DNA of 12,476 bases from DASPOF01 sp035626155. GTDB lineage: Bacteria; Desulfobacterota; Binatia; Binatales; Binataceae. Position 1 is the stretch's first letter. The number at the start of each line of letters is the position of its first letter. The position numbers were made by a program, and so were the translations under genes. The notes under the pieces were generated by a model, which did no database searches, was not told the origin of the DNA, and saw nothing but the letters and a program-made list of their open reading frames with translations. The stretch is taken from the NCBI GenBank assembly GCA_035626155.1, contig DASPOF010000136.1:1-12476 (forward strand), read 5' to 3'. Of this stretch, positions 1 to 7,321 are shown piece after piece.

Positions 1-1
1 G

Positions 2-562
2 ATCGCCGACACCGATTTCCGCAATGACGCCGAACGATGGATTCTGCCGGCGCCAGAGGGAAAATACGATGACGGCATACGGCACCTGCGGATGTACGTC
101 GAGGGCCTTCACGCAAGCCCGGAAACCTCGCGCGAGCTGAATCAGCGGGCCGTCGAACTGGTGCGGCTCTTCCAGGTATGGACCGACGTCCTGGGCGATG
201 CGCACGCGAACCTCTATCGGACGACCAAGGATGACGGCAGCCCGGTGCGAAGCTGGGATTGCGACCACTATTTCTACCATTCGCAGGGATACGCGCACGT
301 CATGTACTACATGATGCAGGCGCTCGAGAGAGAGTACGCGGGCACGCTCAAGGATGACCCGGTGCTGCGCACGATGTTCAACGAAACCATCGACGCGCTG
401 GGAAAAGCCGCGATGCTCAAGCCGCTAATCGTGATGAACGGTGCGCCGGACGGACTGTTCGCGAATCATCGGCGCAATCTCGATGCCTACATCACCGAGG
501 CGCGCCAGAAAATGTACTCGATTCGCGAGGAACTCGAGCGCTCGCCGCTGTCCGCGTCCTGA
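2..562 (+). CDS. DUF2333-like protein, 3' part only
   Basis: This frame is open from the first bases of the window, so the gene starts upstream; 186 codons to a TGA are visible. The pattern resembles DUF2333, a family of unknown function in Gram-negative bacteria: an early NQRAVEL stretch, a middle block with WDCDHYFYHSQGYA followed by a long amphipathic helix, and near the C-terminus NGAPDGLFANHRRNLDAYI, with its NG...ANH...Y pattern. The family assignment is from memory of the conserved pattern, not from a search. No membrane segment appears in the visible part; family members usually carry an N-terminal one, which would lie outside the window. The gene converges on sppA with 21 bp between the stop codons. 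That gap holds the 12-bp perfect palindrome CGCGCCGGCGCG (567-578) but no U-run, so no terminator can be claimed. Confidence 0.68.
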   Translation: MADTDFRNDAERWILPAPEGKYDDGIRHLRMYVEGLHASPETSRELNQRAVELVRLFQVWTDVLGDAHANLYRTTKDDGSPVRSWDCDHYFYHSQGYAHVMYYMMQALEREYAGTLKDDPVLRTMFNETIDALGKAAMLKPLIVMNGAPDGLFANHRRNLDAYITEARQKMYSIREELERSPLSAS

Positions 563-583
563 GGGGCGCGCCGGCGCGAAGAA

Positions 584-2404
584 TCACATCTCCACGAAGG
601 GGCAGAGCAGCAGCGCGCCGCCGCGCAGCAGCATCTGGAACAGGGCCGGCGCCCATCGCCGCGGAATCCCAAGCCTCTCGGCCGCGATGTTAATCGCCCA
701 CGGCATCGCGGCGGGAGCAAACGCGCTGTCCAATCCGAAGAATCGTTCGCGCGCGGCGAAAGTCACCAATTGATGCGGCTCGCCGGCGGGAATTTTGGCG
801 CGCTCGCGGGCGATTTCGATCGCGCGCGCCAGCCCGCCGAGGTCATCGACCAACCCGCGCTCCTTTGCCGCGACTCCGCTCCACACGCGCCCGCGCGCGA
901 GCGCTTCGGTCCGTTCCGGATCCAGCCGCCGCCCTTCGGAAACCTTCGCGGTGAAATTGCCGTAAAGCTCGCCGACCGCATCGTTTAGCTGCGCCAGTTC
1001 CTCCTCGCTCATGCCGCGCGAGATTGAGAACGCATCGCTGATGCCGGCGCTCTTGACGTATTCCAGTTTCACTCCGACATCGGCGAGCAGCCTCGACAGG
1101 TTGAACTTGGCGAACACGACGCCGATCGATCCCGTGATTGTGGCCGGTTCGGCGACGATCGCATCCGCGCCCATCGCGACGTAATACCCGCCCGACCCGG
1201 CGACATCGCCCATCGACACCACGACCGGCTTGCCGCGTTCGCGCGCTTGCCGGACCGCGCGCCACACGAGGTCCGACCCCGCCGCGGAGCCGCCCGGAGA
1301 ATTCACCCGGAACACGATCGCGCGCACGCGATCGTCGCGCGATGCGCGTTCGATTTGGCGCGCGGTGGTCTCTCCGCTGATGAATTCGCCGGTAGGCGGC
1401 GCCTCGCCCGAAATCACCGGACCCGTGCCGTGCACGAGCGCGATCGCGGGCCGTCGTGCGCGCTCGCGCGTGAAAGCGATATGGCGCAGGTAACGTCCCA
1501 GTCCCACGAACGGCTTTCCCTCGCCGGCAGGATCGAACTCGGCGCGTATCTCCTCGATATAACCGTGACGGTCGGCAAGCCCGGCTTCGCAGGCGGAGCG
1601 CGCACTCATGAAACCGCCGGCGACGAGTTCGCGCGCGCGCTCCGCCGGGAGTTTCCGCGCCGCCGCGATCGCATCGACCAGGATTCGCTCCCAGTCGCCG
1701 ATTATCGCCTCGAGGCTCTCGCGCACCTCCGGCGACATCGCATCGCGGGAAAAAGTTTCGCCCGCGCCCTTGTACTCCTTCCATTGCAGCGTCTGGACCT
1801 GGACCTCGGCCTTCTCGAGCGCGCTCTTCAGAAACGGGCTGCCCATCGCGACGCCGAGCATCGTGAGCATCGTGTCCGGATTGATCACGATCTGGCCGGC
1901 GCCCGCCGCGACCAGGTACTCACGCAGACCGGCCTGATCGCCGCCGATCAACGCGATGACGCGCTTGCCGGAGTCGTGGGCCGCGCGCAGCAGCCGGTGG
2001 AGTTCGTTCGCGGTCGCAAGACCGCAGTCGAATCCTGCGATCTGGACCACCACCGCGCGCACGCCGGCGTCGCCCGCGGCCGCTTCCAGCGCGGTGCGGA
2101 CATTATCGAGAGTCAGAACGCCCCGGCGCACGAGCAGGTCCAGCCCCGCGCGCCGTGCGCCCTCGTGAATCGTCCCTGCGAGCCTCAGCATCACGACCGC
2201 ATCGCGCGGAACGCGGGCCGGGCGCACCACCAGGAACCAGAATGCGGCCACGACGCCGGCGGCGAGCAAAAGCAAGCCGATGCCCGCCTCCCAATATCCG
2301 CTCGCGCAGGCGATGGTGCCCGCGGCGCTCAGGATCGCGACGATAATTGCCAGCCGGACCTCGCGGCTCAGCCAGATACGCTTGAAGGGAGATTTCTTTG
2401 TCAT
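584..2404 (-). CDS. sppA: signal peptide peptidase SppA, 67-kDa type (S49 family)
   Basis: This is a membrane-bound serine protease that degrades signal peptides and other membrane-released peptides after secretion. Two hydrophobic segments lie at about residues 17-35 and 39-60; the rest should face the periplasm. The 606-residue length fits the long form with two tandem S49 domains (about 70-290 and 315-540), as in E. coli SppA, not the short ~300-residue form. The Ser/Lys dyad is visible: Lys212 in EYKGAGETF, matching the lysine of the N-terminal domain, and Ser404 in VAGSGGYY of the C-terminal domain. The SPGGS motif at 369-373 and TGSIGV at 424-429 are also family marks. The ATG at 2404 is the natural start because the membrane helices follow directly; the upstream AGGCGA is only a weak ribosome site. 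The gene is divergent from the lipoprotein gene and is probably transcribed alone. I see nothing broken. Confidence 0.95.
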   Translation of the reverse strand: MTKKSPFKRIWLSREVRLAIIVAILSAAGTIACASGYWEAGIGLLLLAAGVVAAFWFLVVRPARVPRDAVVMLRLAGTIHEGARRAGLDLLVRRGVLTLDNVRTALEAAAGDAGVRAVVVQIAGFDCGLATANELHRLLRAAHDSGKRVIALIGGDQAGLREYLVAAGAGQIVINPDTMLTMLGVAMGSPFLKSALEKAEVQVQTLQWKEYKGAGETFSRDAMSPEVRESLEAIIGDWERILVDAIAAARKLPAERARELVAGGFMSARSACEAGLADRHGYIEEIRAEFDPAGEGKPFVGLGRYLRHIAFTRERARRPAIALVHGTGPVISGEAPPTGEFISGETTARQIERASRDDRVRAIVFRVNSPGGSAAGSDLVWRAVRQARERGKPVVVSMGDVAGSGGYYVAMGADAIVAEPATITGSIGVVFAKFNLSRLLADVGVKLEYVKSAGISDAFSISRGMSEEELAQLNDAVGELYGNFTAKVSEGRRLDPERTEALARGRVWSGVAAKERGLVDDLGGLARAIEIARERAKIPAGEPHQLVTFAARERFFGLDSAFAPAAMPWAINIAAERLGIPRRWAPALFQMLLRGGALLLCPFVEM

Positions 2405-2454
2405 GTGGAAACGGTCGCCTTTTTACGCCGCGCCATCTAGACTACCGTTTTTCG
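2405..2454. promoter_or_regulatory. divergent 50-bp gap, shared promoter region
   Basis: These 50 bp separate the starts of sppA (-) and the lipoprotein gene (+), so both promoters must lie here or extend into the coding ends. TTGTCA (2398-2403) resembles a -35 box for the plus strand and TAGACT (2438-2443) a -10 box, but they are too far apart to form one promoter. No operator palindrome stands out. No Shine-Dalgarno precedes the lipoprotein ATG. The call rests on gene layout, not on a convincing motif. Confidence 0.3.
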
Positions 2455-3825
2455 ATGCGCAGGTCTTTCCTCATCGCGCTCTTCATCGCGCTTGCAGCGG
2501 CCTCGTGCTCCACGGCACCGCAGGCGCCGCCATCGCCGCGTCCGCACCTGGAAGCCACGGCAACGCTCGCAATCACGGCGGGAATAAGCGTGCTTTCCAT
2601 CGTGCCGCTTCCGCAGGGATTCACGCCGATTGCCGGGCATCCACCGCTGTGGCTTCAGAACGGAGCGGAAATCGGCGTGGTGGGCACCGAACAGGGCCGG
2701 CTCGTCGTCCTCGGATACGGAAATCAGGAGTGGCGCACGCAGCGCGTGCTCGCCGCAGAGACCGGAGATGATGCTGCCGAGGAGGGGACAATAGTGGACC
2801 TCGCCGCGAGCCCCGATGGGATGACGCTTGCGACCGCGGTCGTGCCGCGCGGCGAGCGCCGCCTCGACATCATCCTGCGTGACCTGATCGCCGCCGGTCC
2901 GGGCCATTCGGTCGTGAGCTTCGATGGCGCGTACGACTCGGTGAGCATGAGCTGGCTGAACACGCAGACGATCGCGCTGGCCCTGCGAGCGCATCCGGAG
3001 CCGCCCCCGCCCCCGCCGCCGGCCACCGTCGCGCCCGGCGAACTGCCGCCCGAGACCCCGGCCCCGCCGAGCGAGGGACTGCAACTCATCGTGGTGAGCG
3101 GAGCGGGCTCGGTCGCGCCGGTGAAACTTCCGTGCGTGATGTCGCCGCTGAGCTGGAGCGCGCACGGAGTCTATGCGATCGGCGCGGGCGATGCCTCCAC
3201 GCCCCCGATCGCGATCAATCGCCGCACTTCGACCTGCCGTAAATTCGCCGCCCAGGCACCGATGCGCGTGCTCGCCTGGTCGCCGCGAGACGAGTCGTCA
3301 TTGGTGTATGCCGAACCGATGCCGGCCGCGAAGAGCGCGTGCGTATTTCGCTACGATCTCGAATCGGGCGAGGGCAAGCTGATCGCGGCCGGAAGTTCCG
3401 CGGCCGCATTCACATCGAGCGGTGCGATAATCGCCCTGGGCAATCAGAAGCTCAGCCGCCGGTCGGTCGCCGAACGCCCCGACACTCCTGTTCTCGCCCA
3501 GCTCGCGATTTTCGATCCCGATCAGGCCAGGGTCGATGTGAAATCGCTCGGCTTTCAGACGCCTCCTGCGATGCTCGTCGAGAGCACGATCGCCTATGCG
3601 GCCGAAACCAACCGCGCGGCTATCGAAACCTTCGCTCCGGCCGGGCCAGTCCCGATGCGCAAGATAATCGTGTACTCGGTGCCGCGCGATGCGGCTTATC
3701 AGATCGCGTCCGGTCCCGCGCGCGGTGTCGCCGTGATGAGCTGGTCGCCCAAGGGGCGATGGCTCGCGATCGAGGACGGCGATGCGGCTTCGAGCACGCT
3801 GACGGTAATCCAGCCGCCCGGTTAA
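2455..3825 (+). CDS. lipoprotein with propeller-like repeats and a proline-rich insert
   Basis: The first 17 residues are a signal peptide: MRR, a hydrophobic core, then the lipobox AASC with Cys18 as the lipidated residue. Ser at +2 suggests outer-membrane sorting in a diderm. This signal decides the start at 2455; an upstream in-frame start at 2398 would put 19 non-signal residues in front. The mature part is rich in short beta-type segments. Two pieces, AASPDGMTLATAV (about 117-129) and WSPKGRWLAIEDGD near the C-terminus, resemble the repeated blade motif of TolB/WD40-like beta-propellers. A low-complexity run of prolines (about 181-205, including PPPPPPP) probably forms a flexible loop. 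No catalytic motif is visible and I do not recognise a named family. A surface-exposed or periplasmic binding role is inference only. The TAA overlaps the stop of the convergent acyl-CoA synthetase gene. Confidence 0.8.
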   Translation: MRRSFLIALFIALAAASCSTAPQAPPSPRPHLEATATLAITAGISVLSIVPLPQGFTPIAGHPPLWLQNGAEIGVVGTEQGRLVVLGYGNQEWRTQRVLAAETGDDAAEEGTIVDLAASPDGMTLATAVVPRGERRLDIILRDLIAAGPGHSVVSFDGAYDSVSMSWLNTQTIALALRAHPEPPPPPPPATVAPGELPPETPAPPSEGLQLIVVSGAGSVAPVKLPCVMSPLSWSAHGVYAIGAGDASTPPIAINRRTSTCRKFAAQAPMRVLAWSPRDESSLVYAEPMPAAKSACVFRYDLESGEGKLIAAGSSAAAFTSSGAIIALGNQKLSRRSVAERPDTPVLAQLAIFDPDQARVDVKSLGFQTPPAMLVESTIAYAAETNRAAIETFAPAGPVPMRKIIVYSVPRDAAYQIASGPARGVAVMSWSPKGRWLAIEDGDAASSTLTVIQPPG

Positions 3826-6014
3826 TTTCCCGCAGCCGCGCCGCCGCGCTCCGCCCGCATCGCCCAGTAATCCGTCGCAGTCGCAAAGGCGCGGGCCACG
3901 CGCTCGAAGCTGTCGAACACGACCAGCCCTCGCGCGCGCGCCAGTTCCTTCGCGCGGGCCACGACCGCCTCGACGTGCGCGGGATGGAGCACGATCGCGA
4001 AGGGCTTCTGCGTGCGCCGCCCGAATTCGCCGAGCCGGTCGAGCATCGCGATGAGGTCGTCCTCGCGCGATGCCCATCGCGCAGCCCTGAGCCCGGTTCC
4101 GATTTCGAGAACGATCGCGTCGATAACCGGATCGCGGTCCAGGATATCGAGAATCCGATCGAGATTGCCCTGGTTGATGCCCTGCCCGATCGTGCCGCCG
4201 GCATCGAGCGGATTGCGGTAGCTGCCGCCCACGATGTTGAAAAAGGTCTTGAGTTCATCGTAGGAGCCGTCGGACAGCGCCGGTATCTCGAGCCCCGCCG
4301 ATGCGAACGTATCGGTGATGACGACCGACTGGCCGCCGGTCATCGCAATCAGCCCCATCCGCTTGCCCGCCGGACGCCGGCCGCGCGCAAGCAGTTCGAC
4401 CACGTCGAGCATCGCATCGGAACTCCCGACCTCGACCGCGCCCGCCTGCCTGACCATCGCCGACCACATCGCGTGCGGCGTCGCCAGCGAGGCGGTATGG
4501 GAAAACGTCGCGCGCGCGCCCGCATCGGTCACGCCGCCCTTCCAGACGACGACCGGATGGCGCGCCGCGGCGCGCTTGAGGCTTAAGAAGAAGCGCTCGC
4601 CGTCGCGCACGCCCTCGATATACATCCCGATCACGCGCGTGGCCGGGTCCTCGGCCATCAGGTCCAGGTAATCGGCGGCCTCCAGCACGATCACATTGCC
4701 AATCGAAGCGGCCTTGTTGATTTTGACCCCGCGCGCGGGCGCCTGGAGACAAAAGTTGATCGTGTGCGTGCCGCTCTGCGAGATGAAGCAGACGTCGCCC
4801 GCCTCGCCGGTCCGGTCGTCCGCGAAATTCTTGAGCCCAACCCCTGGATTGGCGAGCCCCATGCAGTTGGGGCCGACCAGCGCGATGTCGGAGCCGAGCG
4901 CAATCTCCCGAAGCTGCGCTTCCAGGCTGATGCCAAGCTCCTCGCCGGTCTCGGAAAACCCCGATGTGAAAAACCCGATCGAGCCGACGTGGTTCGCGAC
5001 GCAATCGCGCAGGATTCGCGGCGCAACCGGCCGCGGCACCGCGCTCACCGCGTAATCGATCGGCTCCGTGATCTCGGCGAGGCTCTTGAGATTCTTGACC
5101 CCCATCGCCTCGATTCCCGGAATCTCGTTGGGATCGATCTGCACCGAGTAAAGCCTGGCTTTGAGCTGCGACATCGCGCGCAGCCACATGTATCCGCTGG
5201 CCCGCTTGTCGCCGATCACGACGACGGCGCGCGGATTAAAGGCGCGCTTTAAGTTTTCGAGTCGCGCCGCCTTGTGCTGATCGGCCGCTCGACCTGCCGG
5301 CGCGTCCCCCGCGCCCACCAGCACGCGCGCATCGAGCACCGCGACCCCGTCCGGGTACGCGACGACCGGATTCAGATCCATCTCGCGCACTTCGGGATGC
5401 GCGGCGGCAAACGCGGAGAGCTTGGCGAGCAGCGATGCGACCGCGCCGAGGTCGGCGGGCGCCCTGCCCCGCGCGCCGCGCAGGATTGCGGCCCCGCGAA
5501 GCTGCGCGAGCATCGCACGCGCCTCGCGCTCGTCGATTGGCGCAAGCCGGATGGCGGTGTCGGCGAATACCTCGACGAAGATTCCCCCGATTCCCACCAT
5601 CACCAGCGCGCCGAACCGATCGTCGCGCGTGATCCCGGCGAGCAGCTCGACGCCGCCCGCGCGCGCCATCGGCTCGACCGCGACGCCCTCGAAGCGCGCG
5701 CCCGGCGCCTTCGCCGCGAGATTTTTGCGGATGCGCTCGAATCCGTCGCGCACCGCGGCCTCGGAGCCAAGCCCAAGCTCGACGCCGCCGACCTCGCTTT
5801 TGTGGCTCACGTCGGGCGAGAGAACCTTGAGCGCGACGGGGAACCCGAATCGCGCGGCCGCAGCCGCCGCATCGCCCGGGCTGCCGGCGGCTTCAGGAAC
5901 GGCGATCGGCATCCCGAGCGAGGCGAGGATGCGTTTGGATTCGATTTCCGACAAGGCAGGCCGTCCGGCCCGGGCGGCCTCGGCAATTATTTGTGATGCG
6001 ATGGAGTCATTCAC
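3822..6014 (-). CDS. ADP-forming acyl-CoA (acetate-CoA ligase type) synthetase
   Basis: This enzyme class interconverts an acyl-CoA, ADP and phosphate with the free acid, ATP and CoA through phosphohistidine intermediates. An ATP-grasp half comes first (about residues 15-235), with LKVLSPDVSHKSEVGGVELG holding His71, the ATP-grasp phosphohistidine position. A CoA-binding Rossmann domain follows (about 255-350), then succinyl-CoA-ligase-like domains with GPNCMG (about 381-386), ISQSGT and SHTASLA, whose His506 corresponds to the phosphorylated histidine of the alpha subunit. The order is therefore beta-alpha, whereas many fused relatives (Pat-type, many acetate-CoA ligases) are alpha-beta. The substrate cannot be read; acetate, propionate, aromatic or branched acids are all possible. 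Start: no ATG is in frame near the 5' end. GTG at 6014 (730 residues) is preferred over TTG at 6032 (736); neither has a clear ribosome site. The gene is divergent from the dehydrogenase. Confidence 0.9.
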   Translation of the reverse strand: MNDSIASQIIAEAARAGRPALSEIESKRILASLGMPIAVPEAAGSPGDAAAAAARFGFPVALKVLSPDVSHKSEVGGVELGLGSEAAVRDGFERIRKNLAAKAPGARFEGVAVEPMARAGGVELLAGITRDDRFGALVMVGIGGIFVEVFADTAIRLAPIDEREARAMLAQLRGAAILRGARGRAPADLGAVASLLAKLSAFAAAHPEVREMDLNPVVAYPDGVAVLDARVLVGAGDAPAGRAADQHKAARLENLKRAFNPRAVVVIGDKRASGYMWLRAMSQLKARLYSVQIDPNEIPGIEAMGVKNLKSLAEITEPIDYAVSAVPRPVAPRILRDCVANHVGSIGFFTSGFSETGEELGISLEAQLREIALGSDIALVGPNCMGLANPGVGLKNFADDRTGEAGDVCFISQSGTHTINFCLQAPARGVKINKAASIGNVIVLEAADYLDLMAEDPATRVIGMYIEGVRDGERFFLSLKRAAARHPVVVWKGGVTDAGARATFSHTASLATPHAMWSAMVRQAGAVEVGSSDAMLDVVELLARGRRPAGKRMGLIAMTGGQSVVITDTFASAGLEIPALSDGSYDELKTFFNIVGGSYRNPLDAGGTIGQGINQGNLDRILDILDRDPVIDAIVLEIGTGLRAARWASREDDLIAMLDRLGEFGRRTQKPFAIVLHPAHVEAVVARAKELARARGLVVFDSFERVARAFATATDYWAMRAERGGAAAGN

Positions 6015-6067
6015 GCTTGTGGCGTATAGCAAAGCTTCGCCGACATTTGAACCATGCGGGCGATGCG
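6015..6067. promoter_or_regulatory. divergent 53-bp gap, shared promoter region
   Basis: This gap separates the starts of the acyl-CoA synthetase (-) and the 2-hydroxyacid dehydrogenase (+). Layout implies that promoters for both lie here, but no convincing -35/-10 pair or operator palindrome is visible. If the synthetase starts at the TTG, the gap shrinks to 35 bp. The arrangement would allow joint control of the two genes, which is inference. Confidence 0.25.
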
Positions 6068-7120
6068 ATGAGCAGAGATAACTCGAATCAGTGGCGGGTC
6101 TTCGTGACGCGCCCGATCGCCGATGCGCCGCTTAGGCGCCTTGCGCGTGTCGCGCGCGTGGACCTGTGGGATGACAACATGCCGCCGCCGCCCGATGAAA
6201 TCCGGCTGCGGCTGCGCGGTACCGACGCGGTGCTTTCGCTGTTGACCGACCGGATCGACGCCGAGACCATCGCGAGTGCGCCACGCCTGCGCGTGATCAG
6301 CAATATGGCTGTAGGCGTCGATAATATCGACGTCGGCGCGGCGACGCGGGCGGGAATCCCGGTCGGCCATACGCCGGGCATTTTGACCGAAACCACCGCC
6401 GACCTCGCATTTGCCCTACTGATGGCCGCGGCGCGGCGCGTGGTCGAGGGCGACCGTCACGTGCGCGCAAATCGGTGGCGCACCTGGGGACCGCAAACGC
6501 TGCTTGGGCACGACGTTTTCGGCGCGACGCTCGGCATCATCGGATGGGGCGCGATCGGACAGGCGATGGCCCGGCGGGCCGCCGGATTCAACATGAAAGT
6601 GCTTTACACCGCGCATCGCCCGGCCGCCGGGAAGGCGCGCAAATCTCATGTATCGCGTGAGATTCCGGCCGGACCGCCGAGCGCGCCACGGCGCGTGAGC
6701 CTGCCGCGACTGCTGGCCGAGTCGGATTTCATATCCTTGCATGTCCCGCTGACCGCCGAGACCCGCCATCTGCTCGGGGCGCATGAGTTCGCCCGCATGA
6801 AGAGGAGCGCAATCGTGGTGAACACGTCGCGCGGTCCGGTAATCGATCAGGCGGCGCTTGCGGCCGCGCTCAGAACGGGACGCATCGCGGGCGCCGCGCT
6901 CGACGTTACCGATCCTGAACCTATCGCCCCCGACGACCCGCTGCTCGAACTCGAAAACGTGGTGATCACGCCGCATATCGGGAGCGCAAGTTACGCAACG
7001 CGCGAGATGATGGCGAACGTCGCAGTCGAGAATATTCTTGCGGTCATGGCCGGACGGCTTCCGCCGTTTTGCGCCAACCCCGCCGTGCGGCTGCGACCGA
7101 GCACCGCAAACCGCGCCTGA
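6068..7120 (+). CDS. D-isomer-specific 2-hydroxyacid dehydrogenase (glyoxylate/hydroxypyruvate reductase-like)
   Basis: This is an NAD(P)-dependent enzyme that reduces 2-oxoacids to D-2-hydroxyacids. The substrate domain (about 1-100 plus the C-terminal tail) carries NMAVGVDNID and TPGILTETTADLAFALLMAAAR, the latter typical of the glyoxylate reductase branch. The nucleotide domain has the glycine motif GIIGWGAIGQ (about 156-165). The catalytic set is complete: Arg255 in NTSRGP, Glu284 in DVTDPEP and His303 in TPHIGS. After the second strand of the Rossmann fold, residues about 187-210 form a basic, proline-containing stretch roughly 14 residues longer than I expect for the family. No acidic residue follows that strand (LYTAHRP), which hints at NADPH over NADH. 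The ATG at 6068 fits the family start; upstream in-frame codons add a non-homologous arginine-rich leader. The exact substrate is not readable. Confidence 0.92.
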   Translation: MSRDNSNQWRVFVTRPIADAPLRRLARVARVDLWDDNMPPPPDEIRLRLRGTDAVLSLLTDRIDAETIASAPRLRVISNMAVGVDNIDVGAATRAGIPVGHTPGILTETTADLAFALLMAAARRVVEGDRHVRANRWRTWGPQTLLGHDVFGATLGIIGWGAIGQAMARRAAGFNMKVLYTAHRPAAGKARKSHVSREIPAGPPSAPRRVSLPRLLAESDFISLHVPLTAETRHLLGAHEFARMKRSAIVVNTSRGPVIDQAALAAALRTGRIAGAALDVTDPEPIAPDDPLLELENVVITPHIGSASYATREMMANVAVENILAVMAGRLPPFCANPAVRLRPSTANRA

Positions 7121-7138
7121 GCATCGGACCTTTCCACA

Positions 7139-7321
7139 ATGCGAGGCGAAAAAGACCCGCATCGTTACGCCGGGGAGTTTGATTTTGGCTGCAATGCGGG
7201 CAAACTAGACGACAGCGAACGGTTGGCTTTGGCCGTGCGCAATGCGGAGGGGGAGCGGCTGCGGTGCAAAGAACCAGTGGCGACACTCCCGCGGAATTGG
7301 GCACAAGGTAGGCCATTTTGA
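7139..7321 (+). CDS. possible 60-residue small protein upstream of the methyltransferase
   Basis: A short open frame runs from ATG at 7139 to a TGA that overlaps the methyltransferase start as TGATG (7319-7323), a layout often used for translational coupling. The product is charged and hydrophilic, with no membrane segment or motif I recognise. Against it: no ribosome binding site precedes the ATG, third-position G+C is mixed and not strongly high as in neighbouring genes, and such a short frame arises easily by chance. I list it because nothing else fills this 200-bp gap and because the overlap is exact. Confidence 0.17.
   Translation: MRGEKDPHRYAGEFDFGCNAGKLDDSERLALAVRNAEGERLRCKEPVATLPRNWAQGRPF

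Noticed and set aside
563..583. Palindrome CGCGCCGGCGCG between convergent genes as a bidirectional terminator
   Set aside because: A 12-bp palindrome leaves only a 4-bp stem once a loop is allowed, and there is no U-run; such palindromes are frequent at this G+C.
1247..2440. 397-codon open frame on + strand opposite sppA
   Set aside because: Mirror of the GC-rich sppA coding strand; composition is arginine- and alanine-heavy with no motifs, and the opposite strand encodes a clear SppA with its catalytic dyad.
3339..4586. 415-codon + strand frame spanning the lipoprotein end and the synthetase
   Set aside because: It overlaps two well-supported genes, has no family motif or ribosome site, and is rich in Arg, His and Pro as expected of a shadow frame.
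5274..5996. 240-codon + strand frame opposite the acyl-CoA synthetase N-terminus
   Set aside because: Antisense to the conserved ATP-grasp region; no recognisable domain.
7179..7212. Promoter upstream of the methyltransferase (TTGATT ... TAGACG)
   Set aside because: The spacer is about 22 bases, too long for a standard promoter.
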